From the NCBI GenBank assembly GCA_015655015.1, contig JAATFV010000102.1, positions 1 through 39,581 of the forward strand: 39,581 nt of DNA, in the 5' to 3' direction. Both the position numbers and the translations under genes were made by a program. The stretch is from Chitinophagales bacterium (GTDB lineage Bacteria > Bacteroidota > Bacteroidia > Chitinophagales > Chitinophagaceae). The notes under the pieces are model-generated. The model was not told where the DNA came from. It saw only the letters and a program-made list of their open reading frames with translations, and did not search any database. Shown here in pieces: positions 25,529-35,428 of this stretch; the first letter of the stretch is position 1; each line of letters begins with the position of its first letter.

Positions 25529-25552
25529 CGGAATTCATTTCGTCGGCCACCC

Positions 25553-26758
25553 ATGAAAAAAAACATTCATATATTTTTATATAGCCTGCTCATGGTTGCT
25601 GGTCTGCTTAAGGCAGTCCATTCGGTTGCCCAGGAAGGAAATGCTCAGGGGAATGTATTGTCGGGAAAGGTGACCGATTCCGCCAGCGGCAAACCATTGG
25701 CCGGCGTCAGCGTATTCCTTAACAGTACCTCCAAAGGCACTATTACACGAGCTGACGGCTCCTTTCTGCTCCCGGGTATTCCGGGGGGAAGATACGAGCT
25801 GATCGTCTCCGCCATCGGTTACGAGACCTTCGTCACCGGGATCAGCAGCCGCAATCTTCCTCCGCCATTGAAAATAGCCCTCCATACAAAGGCCTCTGAG
25901 CTGGCGGCTTTCACCGTAGAGCCTTATCTGAAGGACGGATGGAAGAAATGGGGGAAGTTCTTCCTCGATAACTTCATCGGCACCACGGAGAATGCCTCTT
26001 CGACCACCCTAAAGAACAGGGAGGTCCTGCGCTTTCACTTTTATAAAAAAAGCAACCGCATGTCCGTCACTGCCCTCGAACCCCTGATCATCGAGAACAA
26101 GGCCCTGGGCTACAACCTTGAATACCGCCTGGAAGGATTTACCTGCGACTTCAGCACCAATATCATCTCCTATTTTGGCTATCCCCTTTTCCGGGAAATG
26201 ACCTCGGAGGACCCCGTCCGCATGCAAAAATGGGCGTCCCATCGTCAGGCGGCCTATACCGGATCTCTCATGCATTTCATGCGCAGCCTGTACAATGACC
26301 AGATCCGGACAGACGGGTTCATCGTGGATCACGAGATAAATGTGCCTAACCTGGAGAAGCGGCGGGTGAAGGAAATCTACAACCCTGCTCTCCCCCAAAC
26401 CGATAGCTTTTCCATCGATACCCTGCATCACTTCTGGGAGGTGCTGAGGCAGCCGGATGTTTTTACCCGAATAGTCCGGGGGCCGGAAGGCCTGCTCACC
26501 ATTCGTCCGGATCAGGCGAAAGTGATGTTCTTTACCGGCAAATGCACGGTAATTTATGGCAATGGCAGAATGGGGATCGCCTACCAGGAATCGGCCATCA
26601 GATTGATCACAGAGGAGCCGATCATCATTGAAGAGAATGGAAGTTATTATCCGCCGCAGGAAGTCCTCACCCTGGGCAATTGGAGCAAGACCGAGACAAT
26701 GGCCAACCTGTTGCCGCGGGACTTTGGCATGTACGACCCGAAGGTCTTAATGCGCTAG
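25553..26758 (+). CDS. Exported CarboxypepD_reg-like domain protein
   Basis: A 401-aa protein with a signal peptide (1-27, ending HSVAQ) and an N-terminal carboxypeptidase-regulatory-like beta sandwich (about 36-115). The visible signature is LSGKVTDSASGKPLAGVSVF...TITRADGSFLLPGIPGGRYELIVSAIGYE. The rest (about 120-401) is a conserved-looking Bacteroidetes module without a known catalytic motif (LRFHFYKKSNRMSVTALEPL, RLEGFTCDFSTNIISYFGYP). Such proteins are envelope-associated and often resemble the plug-side extension of TonB receptors, but no barrel is present. The stop codon shares its bases with the stop of the convergent hydrolase gene (CTAG). Function unknown. Confidence 0.85.
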   Translation: MKKNIHIFLYSLLMVAGLLKAVHSVAQEGNAQGNVLSGKVTDSASGKPLAGVSVFLNSTSKGTITRADGSFLLPGIPGGRYELIVSAIGYETFVTGISSRNLPPPLKIALHTKASELAAFTVEPYLKDGWKKWGKFFLDNFIGTTENASSTTLKNREVLRFHFYKKSNRMSVTALEPLIIENKALGYNLEYRLEGFTCDFSTNIISYFGYPLFREMTSEDPVRMQKWASHRQAAYTGSLMHFMRSLYNDQIRTDGFIVDHEINVPNLEKRRVKEIYNPALPQTDSFSIDTLHHFWEVLRQPDVFTRIVRGPEGLLTIRPDQAKVMFFTGKCTVIYGNGRMGIAYQESAIRLITEEPIIIEENGSYYPPQEVLTLGNWSKTETMANLLPRDFGMYDPKVLMR

Positions 26759-27672
26759 CGTTCCAACCATCCGTTGATGTCCAGCCAGTTCTTCAACCGG
26801 TCCATCCAGTCATCCTTCGTGGCGGAATTGTGCATTCCAAACCCATGGCCCCCATGCGGATAAATATGCAGCTCCGCCGGCACTTCATTATGTTGCAATG
26901 CCTCATAAAAATGAAGGGTATTCGCTACCGGCACCGTATGGTCATCGCCGGCGTGCACCAGGAAGGCTGGAGGGGTCCGGGCAGTCACCTGCCATTCATT
27001 GGAATATTCTTTTATTTTCTCCGGAGCGGGGTGCTGACCGAGCAGGTTGTCTCTTGAACCCGTGTGCCCGATGCTATCCGAGAAGCTTATCACCGGGTAG
27101 AGCAGGATCATAAAATCCGGCCGCAGAGATATCTTGTCCTTATTGTCGATCACCGCATTGATAAAATGGGTGCCCGCTGTAGAAGCCAGATGACCGCCTG
27201 CAGAAAACCCCATAATCCCGATCCGATCCGTCTTCACCCCCCAGTCGCCGGCATGCTGCCGCACCAGCTGGATAGCCCGCTGCGCGTCCTGGAGGGGGCC
27301 GATCTCCTTATTGATCATCGTCCCGTCGCTGGGTAACCGGTATTTCAATACAAAGGCGGCCACCCCCATCTCGTTCAGTTTTTTGGCTACTTCGATCCCT
27401 TCATGGGCCATCGCCAGGTGAGAATATCCGCCGCCGGGGCAGATAATGACGGCCGTTCCGTTTGCTTTCTCTTTCAGGGGAAGATAGATCGTCAGGGTAG
27501 GGCGGCTGACAAAACTAAGGCTATAGTAACCCGGCCGCCGGCCGCTATCGACCTTCTCCTTGTCTTTGGAAGGCCTGGAATTGGGAATAGCATCATATAA
27601 GGAGAGTACCTGTTGTGCTTTTACCATATGGGTCAAAAAAATAGGGATGAGCAGGAATAATGTTTTTTTCAT
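26755..27672 (-). CDS. Secreted alpha/beta-hydrolase, acetyl-esterase type
   Basis: A 305-aa protein starting at ATG 27672 (MKKTLFLLIPIFLTHMVKAQ, signal peptide). The alpha/beta-hydrolase fold shows ICPGGGYSHLAMAHEG (oxyanion-hole loop), nucleophile Ser in GFSAGGHLAST (GxSxG), Asp in HAGDDHTVP and His in HGGHGFG. This is the arrangement of carbohydrate acetyl esterases and the BD-FAE/Aes-like group. It probably deacylates polysaccharides outside the cytoplasm (inference). Upstream in-frame codons (MEKDFYIIRMYIYIH) would spoil the signal peptide and are rejected. Convergent with the CarboxypepD_reg protein, overlapping it by 4 bp. Confidence 0.9.
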   Translation of the reverse strand: MKKTLFLLIPIFLTHMVKAQQVLSLYDAIPNSRPSKDKEKVDSGRRPGYYSLSFVSRPTLTIYLPLKEKANGTAVIICPGGGYSHLAMAHEGIEVAKKLNEMGVAAFVLKYRLPSDGTMINKEIGPLQDAQRAIQLVRQHAGDWGVKTDRIGIMGFSAGGHLASTAGTHFINAVIDNKDKISLRPDFMILLYPVISFSDSIGHTGSRDNLLGQHPAPEKIKEYSNEWQVTARTPPAFLVHAGDDHTVPVANTLHFYEALQHNEVPAELHIYPHGGHGFGMHNSATKDDWMDRLKNWLDINGWLER

Positions 27673-27723
27673 ATGTGGCATATGGATGTAAATATACATG
27701 CGAATAATATAAAAATCCTTCTC

Positions 27724-27754
27724 CAAAAAAAACGCCTTATCGAAAGATAAGGCG
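27724..27754 (-). terminator. Terminator of queA
   Basis: CGCCTTATC (27733-27741), loop GAAA, GATAAGGCG (27746-27754). On the minus strand the stem is followed by eight T residues (27732-27725). It ends queA transcription before the hydrolase gene. Confidence 0.85.
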
Positions 27755-27779
27755 CTTAAAAAAATCTTTTCTCCCTTGT

Positions 27780-27814
27780 TTCCCTTCAGGGAACGCGGGC
27801 TCCCCTTCAGGAGC
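27780..27814. repeat. Two adjacent small stem-loops with a shared CCTTCAGG core
   Basis: TTCCC-TTCA-GGGAA (27780-27793) and GCTCC-CCTTCA-GGAGC (27799-27814) sit between the queA stop and its terminator. The shared CCTTCAGG core suggests duplication of one hairpin. They could protect the 3' end of the mRNA, but this is inference. Confidence 0.55.
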
Positions 27815-27819
27815 GGCGA

Positions 27820-28869
27820 TCAGATCACCAGCATCGCATCCCCATAGCTGAAGAAACGATATTTATCCTTGATCGCTTTCTTATAGGCTTCCATGGCCAG
27901 GTCATAACCGGCAAATGCACAGGTCATGATCAGCAGGCTGGTCTTGGGCAGATGAAAATTCGTCACCAGCGCATCGGCGATATTGAACGTGTACGGAGGA
28001 TGGATAAAAGTATTGGTCCATCCTTCAGAGGGCTTCAGTAATTTTTCGGCGGTAAAAGAAGACTCGATGGCACGCATCGTCGTCGTCCCGATAGAGCAGA
28101 TCCGGTGATTGCCCAGCCTGGCCTTATTTACGATCTTGCAGGCATCGTCCTCTATACGGTAGTACTCTGCATCCATTTTATGTTTGCTGAGGTCTTCCAC
28201 TTCGATCGGACGGAAAGTTCCCAGTCCCGTGTGCAAAGTGACCTCGGCAAACCGGACCCCCTTTATCTCCAGCCGTTTGATCAGCTCTTTGCTGAAATGC
28301 AGCCCGGCAGTCGGAGCCGCTACGGCTCCCTCATGTTTGGCATAGACGGTCTGGTAACGCTCTTTATCCTCTTCATCCGGCTTGCGTTTAATATATTTAG
28401 GAAGAGGCGTCTCTCCCAGCAATTCCAATACCTGGCGGAATTCTTCATCATTACCGTCCCAAAGGAACCGGATCGTACGGCCACGGCTGGTCGTATTATC
28501 GATCACTTCCGCTACCAGCTCATCATTGTCTCCAAAATATAATTTGTTCCCTACCCGTATCTTTCTTGCGGGATCAACGATCACATCCCAAAGACGGTTG
28601 GGCTTATTTAGCTCACGCAGCAGAAATACTTCGATCTTGGCGCCGGTCTTTTCCTTGCGTCCGTACATTCTTGCGGGAAATACTTTGGTATTATTGACTA
28701 CGAATACATCCTTGTCATCGAAATATTCGAGAATGTCCCTGAAATGCTTATTCTCGATCTGGCCGGTCTTGCGATGGACAACCATCATCCGGCTGTCTTC
28801 TCTTTTTTTCGCAGGGTGCTGAGCAATAAGGTTTAATGGCAGATCAAACTTGAACTGTGAAAGCTTCAT
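27820..28869 (-). CDS. queA: S-adenosylmethionine:tRNA ribosyltransferase-isomerase
   Basis: A 349-aa enzyme of queuosine synthesis, adding the ribosyl part of SAM to preQ1 at tRNA position 34. Family landmarks: [20 protein letters not shown] at the start, [42 protein letters not shown] (highly conserved), [38 protein letters not shown] and [10 protein letters not shown] at the C-terminus. ATG 28869 gives the normal length. The frame is open upstream to 28950, but the added residues are not family-like. It has its own promoter about 220 nt upstream, leaving a long 5' leader. Confidence 0.96.
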   Translation of the reverse strand: MKLSQFKFDLPLNLIAQHPAKKREDSRMMVVHRKTGQIENKHFRDILEYFDDKDVFVVNNTKVFPARMYGRKEKTGAKIEVFLLRELNKPNRLWDVIVDPARKIRVGNKLYFGDNDELVAEVIDNTTSRGRTIRFLWDGNDEEFRQVLELLGETPLPKYIKRKPDEEDKERYQTVYAKHEGAVAAPTAGLHFSKELIKRLEIKGVRFAEVTLHTGLGTFRPIEVEDLSKHKMDAEYYRIEDDACKIVNKARLGNHRICSIGTTTMRAIESSFTAEKLLKPSEGWTNTFIHPPYTFNIADALVTNFHLPKTSLLIMTCAFAGYDLAMEAYKKAIKDKYRFFSYGDAMLVI

Positions 28870-29249
28870 GTGAAATTTTAATTTTAGTATAACTAGAATC
28901 GCACATGATACCAGGCAGGTGGTATAGATAACGGAAGGTCTCCGGTACAAACCAGGTCTTACGGCACCCGATTTGATATCATGTTACGGCATGACCAAAC
29001 TGGACGGAGTCCAGTATTGACATTGAATAAACTGTGGCGAAAATTACTTTTTGCAAAAATTTTTGCCACAATTTTTACAAGCTGGCAAAGGTACGCAAAT
29101 TAAATAAGAGGGGCAAATTTAAAAAAACTGGCCTAAGGAGCCAAAGCAGCGCATCAGGGGCCGGGAGAGAATTCTCGCATCCGTAAAATAATTTTCCCCG
29201 TTTCCCGTCTTTTATGCAACTTCATAACTATCGATTAACCCTCCTTATA
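28870..29249. other. 380-bp divergent intergenic region: queA leader and promoter
   Basis: Between queA (-) and the TraB/GumN-type gene (+). It contains the queA promoter (29086-29117), a palindromic GCAAAAATTTTTGC (29053-29066), a 6-bp hairpin CTGGAC-GGA-GTCCAG (29000-29014) in the leader, and no recognised RNA gene. A 14-codon frame on the minus strand covering the hairpin ([14 protein letters not shown]) is too short to support. Confidence 0.45.
29086..29117 (-). promoter_or_regulatory. Promoter of queA
   Basis: On the minus strand, TACCTTTG (29093-29086) matches TAnnTTTG exactly. TTTG (29117-29114) lies 20 bp upstream. The transcript would start near 29080, about 210 nt before the queA ATG. 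Confidence 0.65.
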
Positions 29250-32200
29250 ATGAGATCGACCCCCCGGCGAAAGTACTTTGCGGCATTTGTTCTTTTCCTT
29301 TTCCTGGCCTTCTCCCTGGCAGCACAGCCGCGAAGGGAAAAGAAATATCCGGCTTTACTATGGGAGATCACCGGCAATGGCCTAACCAAACCTTCCTTTC
29401 TCTTCGGGACGATGCATGTGAGCAGCAAGCTCGTTTTCCACCTCAGCGACTCCTTTTACCTCGATATCCGCAATGCGGAGGTAGTGGCCCTTGAGCTGGA
29501 CCCCCAGCTCTGGCAGGATCAGCTCTTCCGCTTTCAGAACATGCAGACCAATCTCCGGTTCTATACCCAGGGGTCACCAGGCGATTATATTAATGAGCAT
29601 TCTTTCCAGCTGGATAAGTACGACGACAAGCTCAAAGCCGCCCTCAGTGACGAACCTACCGTTATCAACGGTCTTTTATACCGCAGCTTCCAGACAAGGG
29701 CCGATTTTGAGGAAGACACCTATTTGGATCTCTATATCTACCAGACCGGCAAGAAACTGGGAAAACAAGCCACCGGTGTCGAGAACTATTTCCAGACAGA
29801 ACAGCTCGTCATGGAAGCCGCCCAGGACATGATGAAGGATAAAAAGAAAAAAGCTTCCGACACAGACGGAGAATCTGCTTTTGACATCGAGAAGAAGACC
29901 CAGGAAGCCTACCGGAAAGGAGACCTCGATATGCTGGACTCCCTGGAAAAGCTCCTGCAGCCCTCGGACGCCTATATGGAGAAATTCCTCTACCGGCGAA
30001 ATGAGATACAGGCCGCATCCATCGACAGCATCGTCCGGGTACATTCTTTATTCGTCGGGGTAGGAGCAGCCCACCTGCCCGGTAAAAGGGGGGTGATCGA
30101 GCTGTTGCGCAAAAAAGGCTATACCCTCCGTCCCGTTACCATGCCTGACCGGGACGCCACCCGCCGGGATGATATCGACAAGATCAAAGTGCCGGTCACC
30201 TTCTCCACTTTTACGGCCGATGACGGCGGCTTCACGGTGCAGCTGCCCGGCAAATTATACCGCCGTCCGGGTAGTCGCACCCCTGATTCCTGGCAATACG
30301 CCGATATGGGCAATGGCGCCTATTATATGATCGGCCGGGTAAAAACGTACGGCTGCTTCCTGGGCCAGAAAGAAGAGACGACCTTAAAGAAGGTGGATAG
30401 CCTTTTGTATGAGAATATACCTGGCAGGATCCTTAAAAAAACAGTCATTACCCGTAGCGGGTTCAAAGGTTACGATATTACCGGCAAGACCCGCCGGGGC
30501 GATATTCAACGTTACAATATCCTGGTGACCCCCTACGAAGTGCTGGTCTTTAAAATGAGCGGCACCAACAACTATGTCGAAGGAAAAGAAGCTGAACAGT
30601 TCTTCAGCTCTATTGAGATAAAAAAAACGGCCCCCGCCGGCTGGACGGACTTTAGCCCTCCGCAGGGAGGGTTCCGGATCCGGCTGCCCCGTTTGCCCGC
30701 ACAGTTTAAGAATACGGTTTGCTCCGACGGCATTTCCCGCTGGGAATACGAAGCCGGAGATTCGGCTACCGGCGACGCCTATCTGGTCTGGAAAAAGACC
30801 GTGCAGAACTATCGCTTCCTGGAAGAAGATACGACCGACCTGGCCCTGATGGAAGAAAGCTTTCATTTGTCCGACTGGATCGACAAAACCCTGACCCGGC
30901 ACACAGGACAGTACAAGGGATATCCCTCTCTGGATGCCTCCTACCTGGGAAAGGACGGATCTTATATCAAGGCTAAATTCCTCATCAAAGGCCCCCATTA
31001 TTACCTGCTTGCGTCCCGCAGCCGTAATAAAGCCGGCGCCTCCCCGGCATTTTTCAATTCTTTTCAGCTCACTCCATACCGGTATGCTTCATTCCGGAAT
31101 TATGCAGATACTTTTATCAATATCCGCGTCACCACGCCCATGGTCCCGGATATCGATGCAGGTATGCGGGGCATCCTTGAAAGAGCCTCCAGCGAAGAAT
31201 TTCTGAACGCTATACCGGATTACAACAGCTATTGGCCCCGGGCCAAAACTGCCCTTTTCCAGGATGATTCCACGGGAGAAGCTGTATTTGTCTCCATGGA
31301 GACTTTCCCAAAATATTATTATCCAAAGGACTCCGCCACCTTTTGGCAGGAAGAGACCAATGAAAAAAGACTGCGACAGGACCTGATCATCCGTAGCAAA
31401 CAGCGTTTACGCTTTTCCGATTCTGTGACCGGCTTTAAATATGTCCTGGCCGATACCAATTCATCCCGCAGGATCAATAGCTGGATCTTTGAAAAGGACA
31501 ACCGCCTGTTCCGAATGCTCTCCCTGGATGATTCCATGCAGGGAGGAAGTGATTTTATCACCCGCTTCTATGCCAGCCTCCAGCCCCTGGATAAAAAAAT
31601 GGGCCCTTCCGTTTTTACCAATAAGCTGGACCTTTTCTTCAGGGACTTTTATAGTAAAGACTCCCTGGTCAGCAAGAGGGCGAAAGACGCGATCCCCAAC
31701 GTGTATTTCGGGGCTGCCGGTCTCCCTGCCCTGCTCAGGGCCATCAACGACCTGTCATATAATGAAAAAGATTATTTCAATACCAGGACCCGGCTGATCA
31801 ATGAACTGGGGTATATCAGTGACTCCGGAGCTGTCAGTAAGGTGGTCGGCGGACTAAAGAACATATATGTGAGGGCCGGTGACACCAGCACTTTTCAGAA
31901 TGCAGTCCTCAAGGCCCTGGCCCATCAGAAGACCCGGCCGGCTTATGATCTGCTTAAGACCCTGCTGATCCAGGATCCCCCCATCTTCGAGAATACAGCC
32001 GATTACAACTATCTGTTCCAGGATTTAGGAGACTCCCTGCCCCTGGCCCGTACGCTCTTTCCCGAACTATTACAGCTTTCTGCCGTAGACGATTATAAAG
32101 GCAACATTTTATCGTTGCTCTCCACCCTGGTAGATAGCGGTTACCTGAAAGGAGCCGATTATGAATCGTATTTGCCCCAATTCTTTTTTGACGCCAAGAT

Positions 32201-32939
32201 CCAGTGGAAGAAACAGGCGGGAAGAGATGAACGAAAACTACAAAAAAAGGAAGAGGATAACAATGACGATATTTCTGCTAATGAAGGAGAAGGCGGGGGA
32301 GATCCGGATGACCAGCTGGATGACTATGCCGTATTGCTGATGCCCTTTTATGACAAAAATCCCACCGTCCCCCATTTCTTTAACAAGCTGCTGCAAAGTA
32401 AGGATGCCTCGCTGCGCCTGAGCACGACCTCCCTGTTATTGCGCAATGACAAACCGGTCGACGACTCCATTATCCGGACATTGGCTTCCAATGACCTGTA
32501 CAGGAGCCGCCTGCTGAAAAGCCTCCGGGCGATAAAGAAAGACGACCGCTTCCCCCGTTCGTTCCGGAACCAGGTGGACATGGCCCGCAGCCTGCTGGTC
32601 AGCAACAGGGGCGACAATGAGGTGGCGGACATACAATGGGTGGATAAAAAGACCATTCAATTCAAGGAGAAAAAAGGGACTATCTATTTCTTCAAATATA
32701 AAATGAGCAAAGACGATGAATGGCAGATGGGCCTCAGCGGACTACAGCCCGTCAATGGGAAGGAAGTAAATACGGACAGCGAATTTGTCCGGCTTACCGG
32801 CAAAAAGATCAGGCCGGGCACACCTGCCCGGGATCAGTTCGACCAGCAGTTAAAAAAACTGATCTTCTCCAGGCACAAGAGCGCCGCCTCCTTTTACCAG
32901 GATAACGAATATTATGATGGGAAAAATGAGGACGATTAA
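29250..32939 (+). CDS. Very large exported TraB/GumN-family protein
   Basis: 1229 aa from ATG 29250 (MRSTPRRKYFAAFVLFLFLAF, signal peptide ending SLAAQ). An in-frame ATG at 29214 is less likely. Residues about 30-295 form a TraB/PrgY/GumN domain: PSFLFGTMHVSSK (GxxH motif), VVALELDPQLWQ, and FVGVGAAHLPGKRGVIELLRKKGYTLRPV. Ordinary GumN proteins are about 300 residues and end there. Here about 930 residues follow. There are at least two related beta modules (GGFTVQLPGK near 330, GGFRIRLPRLP near 475), a third less clear, and then an alpha-helical HEAT-like region (about 810-1000) with an acidic low-complexity loop (KKEEDNNDDISANEGEGG). Some family members are proposed metalloproteases. Activity here is unknown. 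Confidence 0.8.
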   Translation: MRSTPRRKYFAAFVLFLFLAFSLAAQPRREKKYPALLWEITGNGLTKPSFLFGTMHVSSKLVFHLSDSFYLDIRNAEVVALELDPQLWQDQLFRFQNMQTNLRFYTQGSPGDYINEHSFQLDKYDDKLKAALSDEPTVINGLLYRSFQTRADFEEDTYLDLYIYQTGKKLGKQATGVENYFQTEQLVMEAAQDMMKDKKKKASDTDGESAFDIEKKTQEAYRKGDLDMLDSLEKLLQPSDAYMEKFLYRRNEIQAASIDSIVRVHSLFVGVGAAHLPGKRGVIELLRKKGYTLRPVTMPDRDATRRDDIDKIKVPVTFSTFTADDGGFTVQLPGKLYRRPGSRTPDSWQYADMGNGAYYMIGRVKTYGCFLGQKEETTLKKVDSLLYENIPGRILKKTVITRSGFKGYDITGKTRRGDIQRYNILVTPYEVLVFKMSGTNNYVEGKEAEQFFSSIEIKKTAPAGWTDFSPPQGGFRIRLPRLPAQFKNTVCSDGISRWEYEAGDSATGDAYLVWKKTVQNYRFLEEDTTDLALMEESFHLSDWIDKTLTRHTGQYKGYPSLDASYLGKDGSYIKAKFLIKGPHYYLLASRSRNKAGASPAFFNSFQLTPYRYASFRNYADTFINIRVTTPMVPDIDAGMRGILERASSEEFLNAIPDYNSYWPRAKTALFQDDSTGEAVFVSMETFPKYYYPKDSATFWQEETNEKRLRQDLIIRSKQRLRFSDSVTGFKYVLADTNSSRRINSWIFEKDNRLFRMLSLDDSMQGGSDFITRFYASLQPLDKKMGPSVFTNKLDLFFRDFYSKDSLVSKRAKDAIPNVYFGAAGLPALLRAINDLSYNEKDYFNTRTRLINELGYISDSGAVSKVVGGLKNIYVRAGDTSTFQNAVLKALAHQKTRPAYDLLKTLLIQDPPIFENTADYNYLFQDLGDSLPLARTLFPELLQLSAVDDYKGNILSLLSTLVDSGYLKGADYESYLPQFFFDAKIQWKKQAGRDERKLQKKEEDNNDDISANEGEGGGDPDDQLDDYAVLLMPFYDKNPTVPHFFNKLLQSKDASLRLSTTSLLLRNDKPVDDSIIRTLASNDLYRSRLLKSLRAIKKDDRFPRSFRNQVDMARSLLVSNRGDNEVADIQWVDKKTIQFKEKKGTIYFFKYKMSKDDEWQMGLSGLQPVNGKEVNTDSEFVRLTGKKIRPGTPARDQFDQQLKKLIFSRHKSAASFYQDNEYYDGKNEDD

Positions 32940-33140
32940 TTATTTCGCTCTGAGGACACATGCTGGTGCGACCGGTCTTGGAAGGACCAGCCAATGTGGG
33001 CGGAGCCGCATTAAATTTTAACCGGCCGGGGTTATTCTCATGAGCCATCCGGGGATGTGAAAAAGTTCTATCTGTTTTTAAGGAAAGAAATAAATAATTT
33101 TATTCACGCTAATAATTTGTTACCCTTTAAACTGCATCTT

Positions 33141-33686
33141 ATGGCTAAGAATGAAAGCAATCTGATTGTACCTGATGAAACAGTGATGAATAAAATATTG
33201 GTGATCAGAGGAAAGAAAGTAATGATAGATAGGGATCTGGCGGAACTTTACGGAGTAACTACCAAAAGATTGAATGAGCAGGTAAAACGTAATATAAAGC
33301 GCTTCCCGGTGGATTTTATGTATCAGTTGACCCAGGAGGAGAAAGAAGAGGTGGTCGCAAAATGCGACCACCTCGCATCCCTGAAATATTCGTCTCAGTT
33401 ACCCTATGTTTTTACAGAACATGGGGCTGTCATGTTGGCTAGTGTTTTAAACAGCGACAGAGCTATTGAGGTCAATATCCAGATTATCAGGGTCTTTATA
33501 CAGATGCGGGAAATGTTAATGACGAACCAGGAAATTCTTCTGAAGCTGGAGCAAATAGAAAAACAGACCTTTCGGAATACGGATGATATACAGGTGATTT
33601 TTGATCATTTGAAGCAATTACTCATACCGCCGGAACAAATTAATCGACAAAGGATTGGCTTTAAAAGAGTATCCGAAAGAGACTAA
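33141..33686 (+). CDS. ORF6N-domain protein
   Basis: 181 aa from ATG 33141; a GTG at 33057 would add 28 unlike residues. The ORF6N domain (about 16-100) reads VIRGKKVMIDRDLAELYGVT...LNEQVKRNIKRFPVDFMYQLT, then SSQLPYVFTEHGAVMLASVL and VNIQIIRVFIQMRE. A coiled-coil tail follows (EILLKLEQIEKQTFRNTDDIQ). The domain comes from phage and poxvirus regulators (KilA-N/antirepressor group) and is common on bacterial chromosomes as single genes with presumed DNA-binding function. No phage genes surround it. Convergent with the ABC ATPase gene with 11 bp between stops. Role unknown. Confidence 0.88.
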   Translation: MAKNESNLIVPDETVMNKILVIRGKKVMIDRDLAELYGVTTKRLNEQVKRNIKRFPVDFMYQLTQEEKEEVVAKCDHLASLKYSSQLPYVFTEHGAVMLASVLNSDRAIEVNIQIIRVFIQMREMLMTNQEILLKLEQIEKQTFRNTDDIQVIFDHLKQLLIPPEQINRQRIGFKRVSERD

Positions 33687-33697
33687 CTTGTTATTTT

Positions 33698-35428
33698 TTA
33701 GATGGTTAAAAGGCGTCGCATGGGAATAGCCTCGATCAGTCTGCGGGTATATTCCATCTGCGGGTGGGTATAGACAGCCTCCGCCTCCCCGATCTCTTCG
33801 ATCTTTCCTTTATTCATTACCAGGATACGGTCGCTGATATAGCGGATGACGGACAGGTCATGGGAAATAAAGACCACCGTAAAGCCGAATTCTTTTTTCA
33901 GGTCATTCAGCAGGTTGAGCACCTGGGCCTGTACGCTCACATCCAGGGCAGAGACGGATTCATCGCAGACAATAAAGGAAGGACGTAATGCCAGCGCCCT
34001 GGCGATGACGATCCGCTGGCGCTGACCGCCGGAGAACTCGTGCGGGTAGCGGTCGAAATGTTCTGCCTTCAGGCTTACCTTCTCCAGCAGCTGCTCCACC
34101 TGCTGCCTTCGCTCCCGTTTGGTGGAGACGAGCCCATGTACTTTCAGTGTCTCTGCAATGGCGGCGCCAATCGTCAGACGGGGATTCAGGGAAGAGTAGG
34201 GATCCTGAAAAATGATCTGTATATGACTTCGTAATTTTTTTAATTCACCGGCTGTATAAGCGGCGAGATCTGTTCCTCCGAACAGGATCCTGCCTCCGGT
34301 GGGATCGATCAGCCGCAACAGGGCCCTTCCCAGGGTAGTTTTGCCGCAGCCGGATTCGCCCACCAGTCCCAGCGTTTCCCCCTTGTATACGTCGAAACTG
34401 ACACCGTCTACCGCCCTGGTATAGTTCAATACTTTTCCCAGGAATGTCTTTTTTGAAGGATACCAGACGGAAAGATCCTCTACCTGGACCAGCGGCGCTG
34501 TCGTTCGCACAGGAGCCGGTATCTCCACCGCAGACGGGGTTTTGCTCTGTCCTCCCTGCTTCTCCGTCCCTTCCATAAAATCGCTCACTACCGGCAGCCT
34601 TTCCCCTTTCACATGTAATACCGGACGACAATTCAGCAAGCCTTTAGTATAGGGATGCTGCGGATGATGGAATAATTCCTTCACTGTTCCTTCTTCTACT
34701 ACTTTTCCCTTGTATAACACGAGCGCCCTGTCCGCTATTTCGGCTACGACTCCTAAGTCATGCGTGATGAAGATGACGCCCATATTTTCTGTCTGCTGCA
34801 GCTCTCTGATAAGTTCAAGAATGGTCTTTTGCACGGTTACGTCCAGGGCGGTAGTTGGTTCATCGCAGATCAGCAGGGAGGGGCTGTTGCTCATAGCCAT
34901 TGCGATCATCACCCGTTGCTTCTGCCCCCCGCTGAGCTGATGGGGATACCGGGACAGCATACCGGCAGGATCCGGCAGTTTTACTTTCCCGAATAACCCG
35001 ATGGCTTTTTGTCTTGCCTGGTCCGCGGGCATCTTTGTATGTGCGCGGATCGCTTCGATCAGCTGGTCGCCGCAGGTAAAGACAGGGTTTAATGAGGTCA
35101 TCGGTTCCTGGAAGATCATCGCTATCTCATTGCCCCGGATCTTTTGCATTTGCTCCGGGCTGTGTTTCAACAGATCGGCACAGTGCTGATGGCTGTCGGT
35201 AAAAAGGATCTTCCCGGAGAGGATCCTGGCAGGAGGCATTGGTAATAATTGCAGGATGGACAGGGAGGTGATCGATTTCCCTGATCCGGATTCACCTACC
35301 AGTGCGACGATCTCTCCACGTTGCACCTGGAGATTGATCCCCTGCACCCCCGGCGCCAGACCATCCGCTGTTTGAAACCCGATAGTCAGCTCTTGAATGG
35401 ACAGTAATGGAGTCATAACGTAGCCCAT
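33698..35428 (-). CDS. Fused two-domain ABC transporter ATPase, oligopeptide/dipeptide type
   Basis: A 576-aa protein with two complete ABC ATPase domains joined by a linker (about 280-320), equivalent to DppD plus DppF fused (as in YejF/GsiA). First domain: Walker A GESGSGKS, signature LSGGQKQRV, Walker [14 protein letters not shown]-loop ITHDLG. Second domain: Walker A GESGCGKT, signature FSGGQRQRI, Walker [14 protein letters not shown]-loop ISHDLS. Each domain is followed by the oligo_HPY-like zone ([25 protein letters not shown]). It would power import of peptides or similar solutes. No permease or binding protein is adjacent, so the partners lie elsewhere. Its ATG overlaps the AMP nucleosidase stop (TGATG); ATG 35416 is an alternative start. 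Confidence 0.93.
   Translation of the reverse strand: MGYVMTPLLSIQELTIGFQTADGLAPGVQGINLQVQRGEIVALVGESGSGKSITSLSILQLLPMPPARILSGKILFTDSHQHCADLLKHSPEQMQKIRGNEIAMIFQEPMTSLNPVFTCGDQLIEAIRAHTKMPADQARQKAIGLFGKVKLPDPAGMLSRYPHQLSGGQKQRVMIAMAMSNSPSLLICDEPTTALDVTVQKTILELIRELQQTENMGVIFITHDLGVVAEIADRALVLYKGKVVEEGTVKELFHHPQHPYTKGLLNCRPVLHVKGERLPVVSDFMEGTEKQGGQSKTPSAVEIPAPVRTTAPLVQVEDLSVWYPSKKTFLGKVLNYTRAVDGVSFDVYKGETLGLVGESGCGKTTLGRALLRLIDPTGGRILFGGTDLAAYTAGELKKLRSHIQIIFQDPYSSLNPRLTIGAAIAETLKVHGLVSTKRERRQQVEQLLEKVSLKAEHFDRYPHEFSGGQRQRIVIARALALRPSFIVCDESVSALDVSVQAQVLNLLNDLKKEFGFTVVFISHDLSVIRYISDRILVMNKGKIEEIGEAEAVYTHPQMEYTRRLIEAIPMRRLLTI

Noticed and set aside
33141..33686. Prophage region
   Set aside because: Only the ORF6N gene is phage-like; no integrase, terminase, capsid or lysis genes lie on either side.
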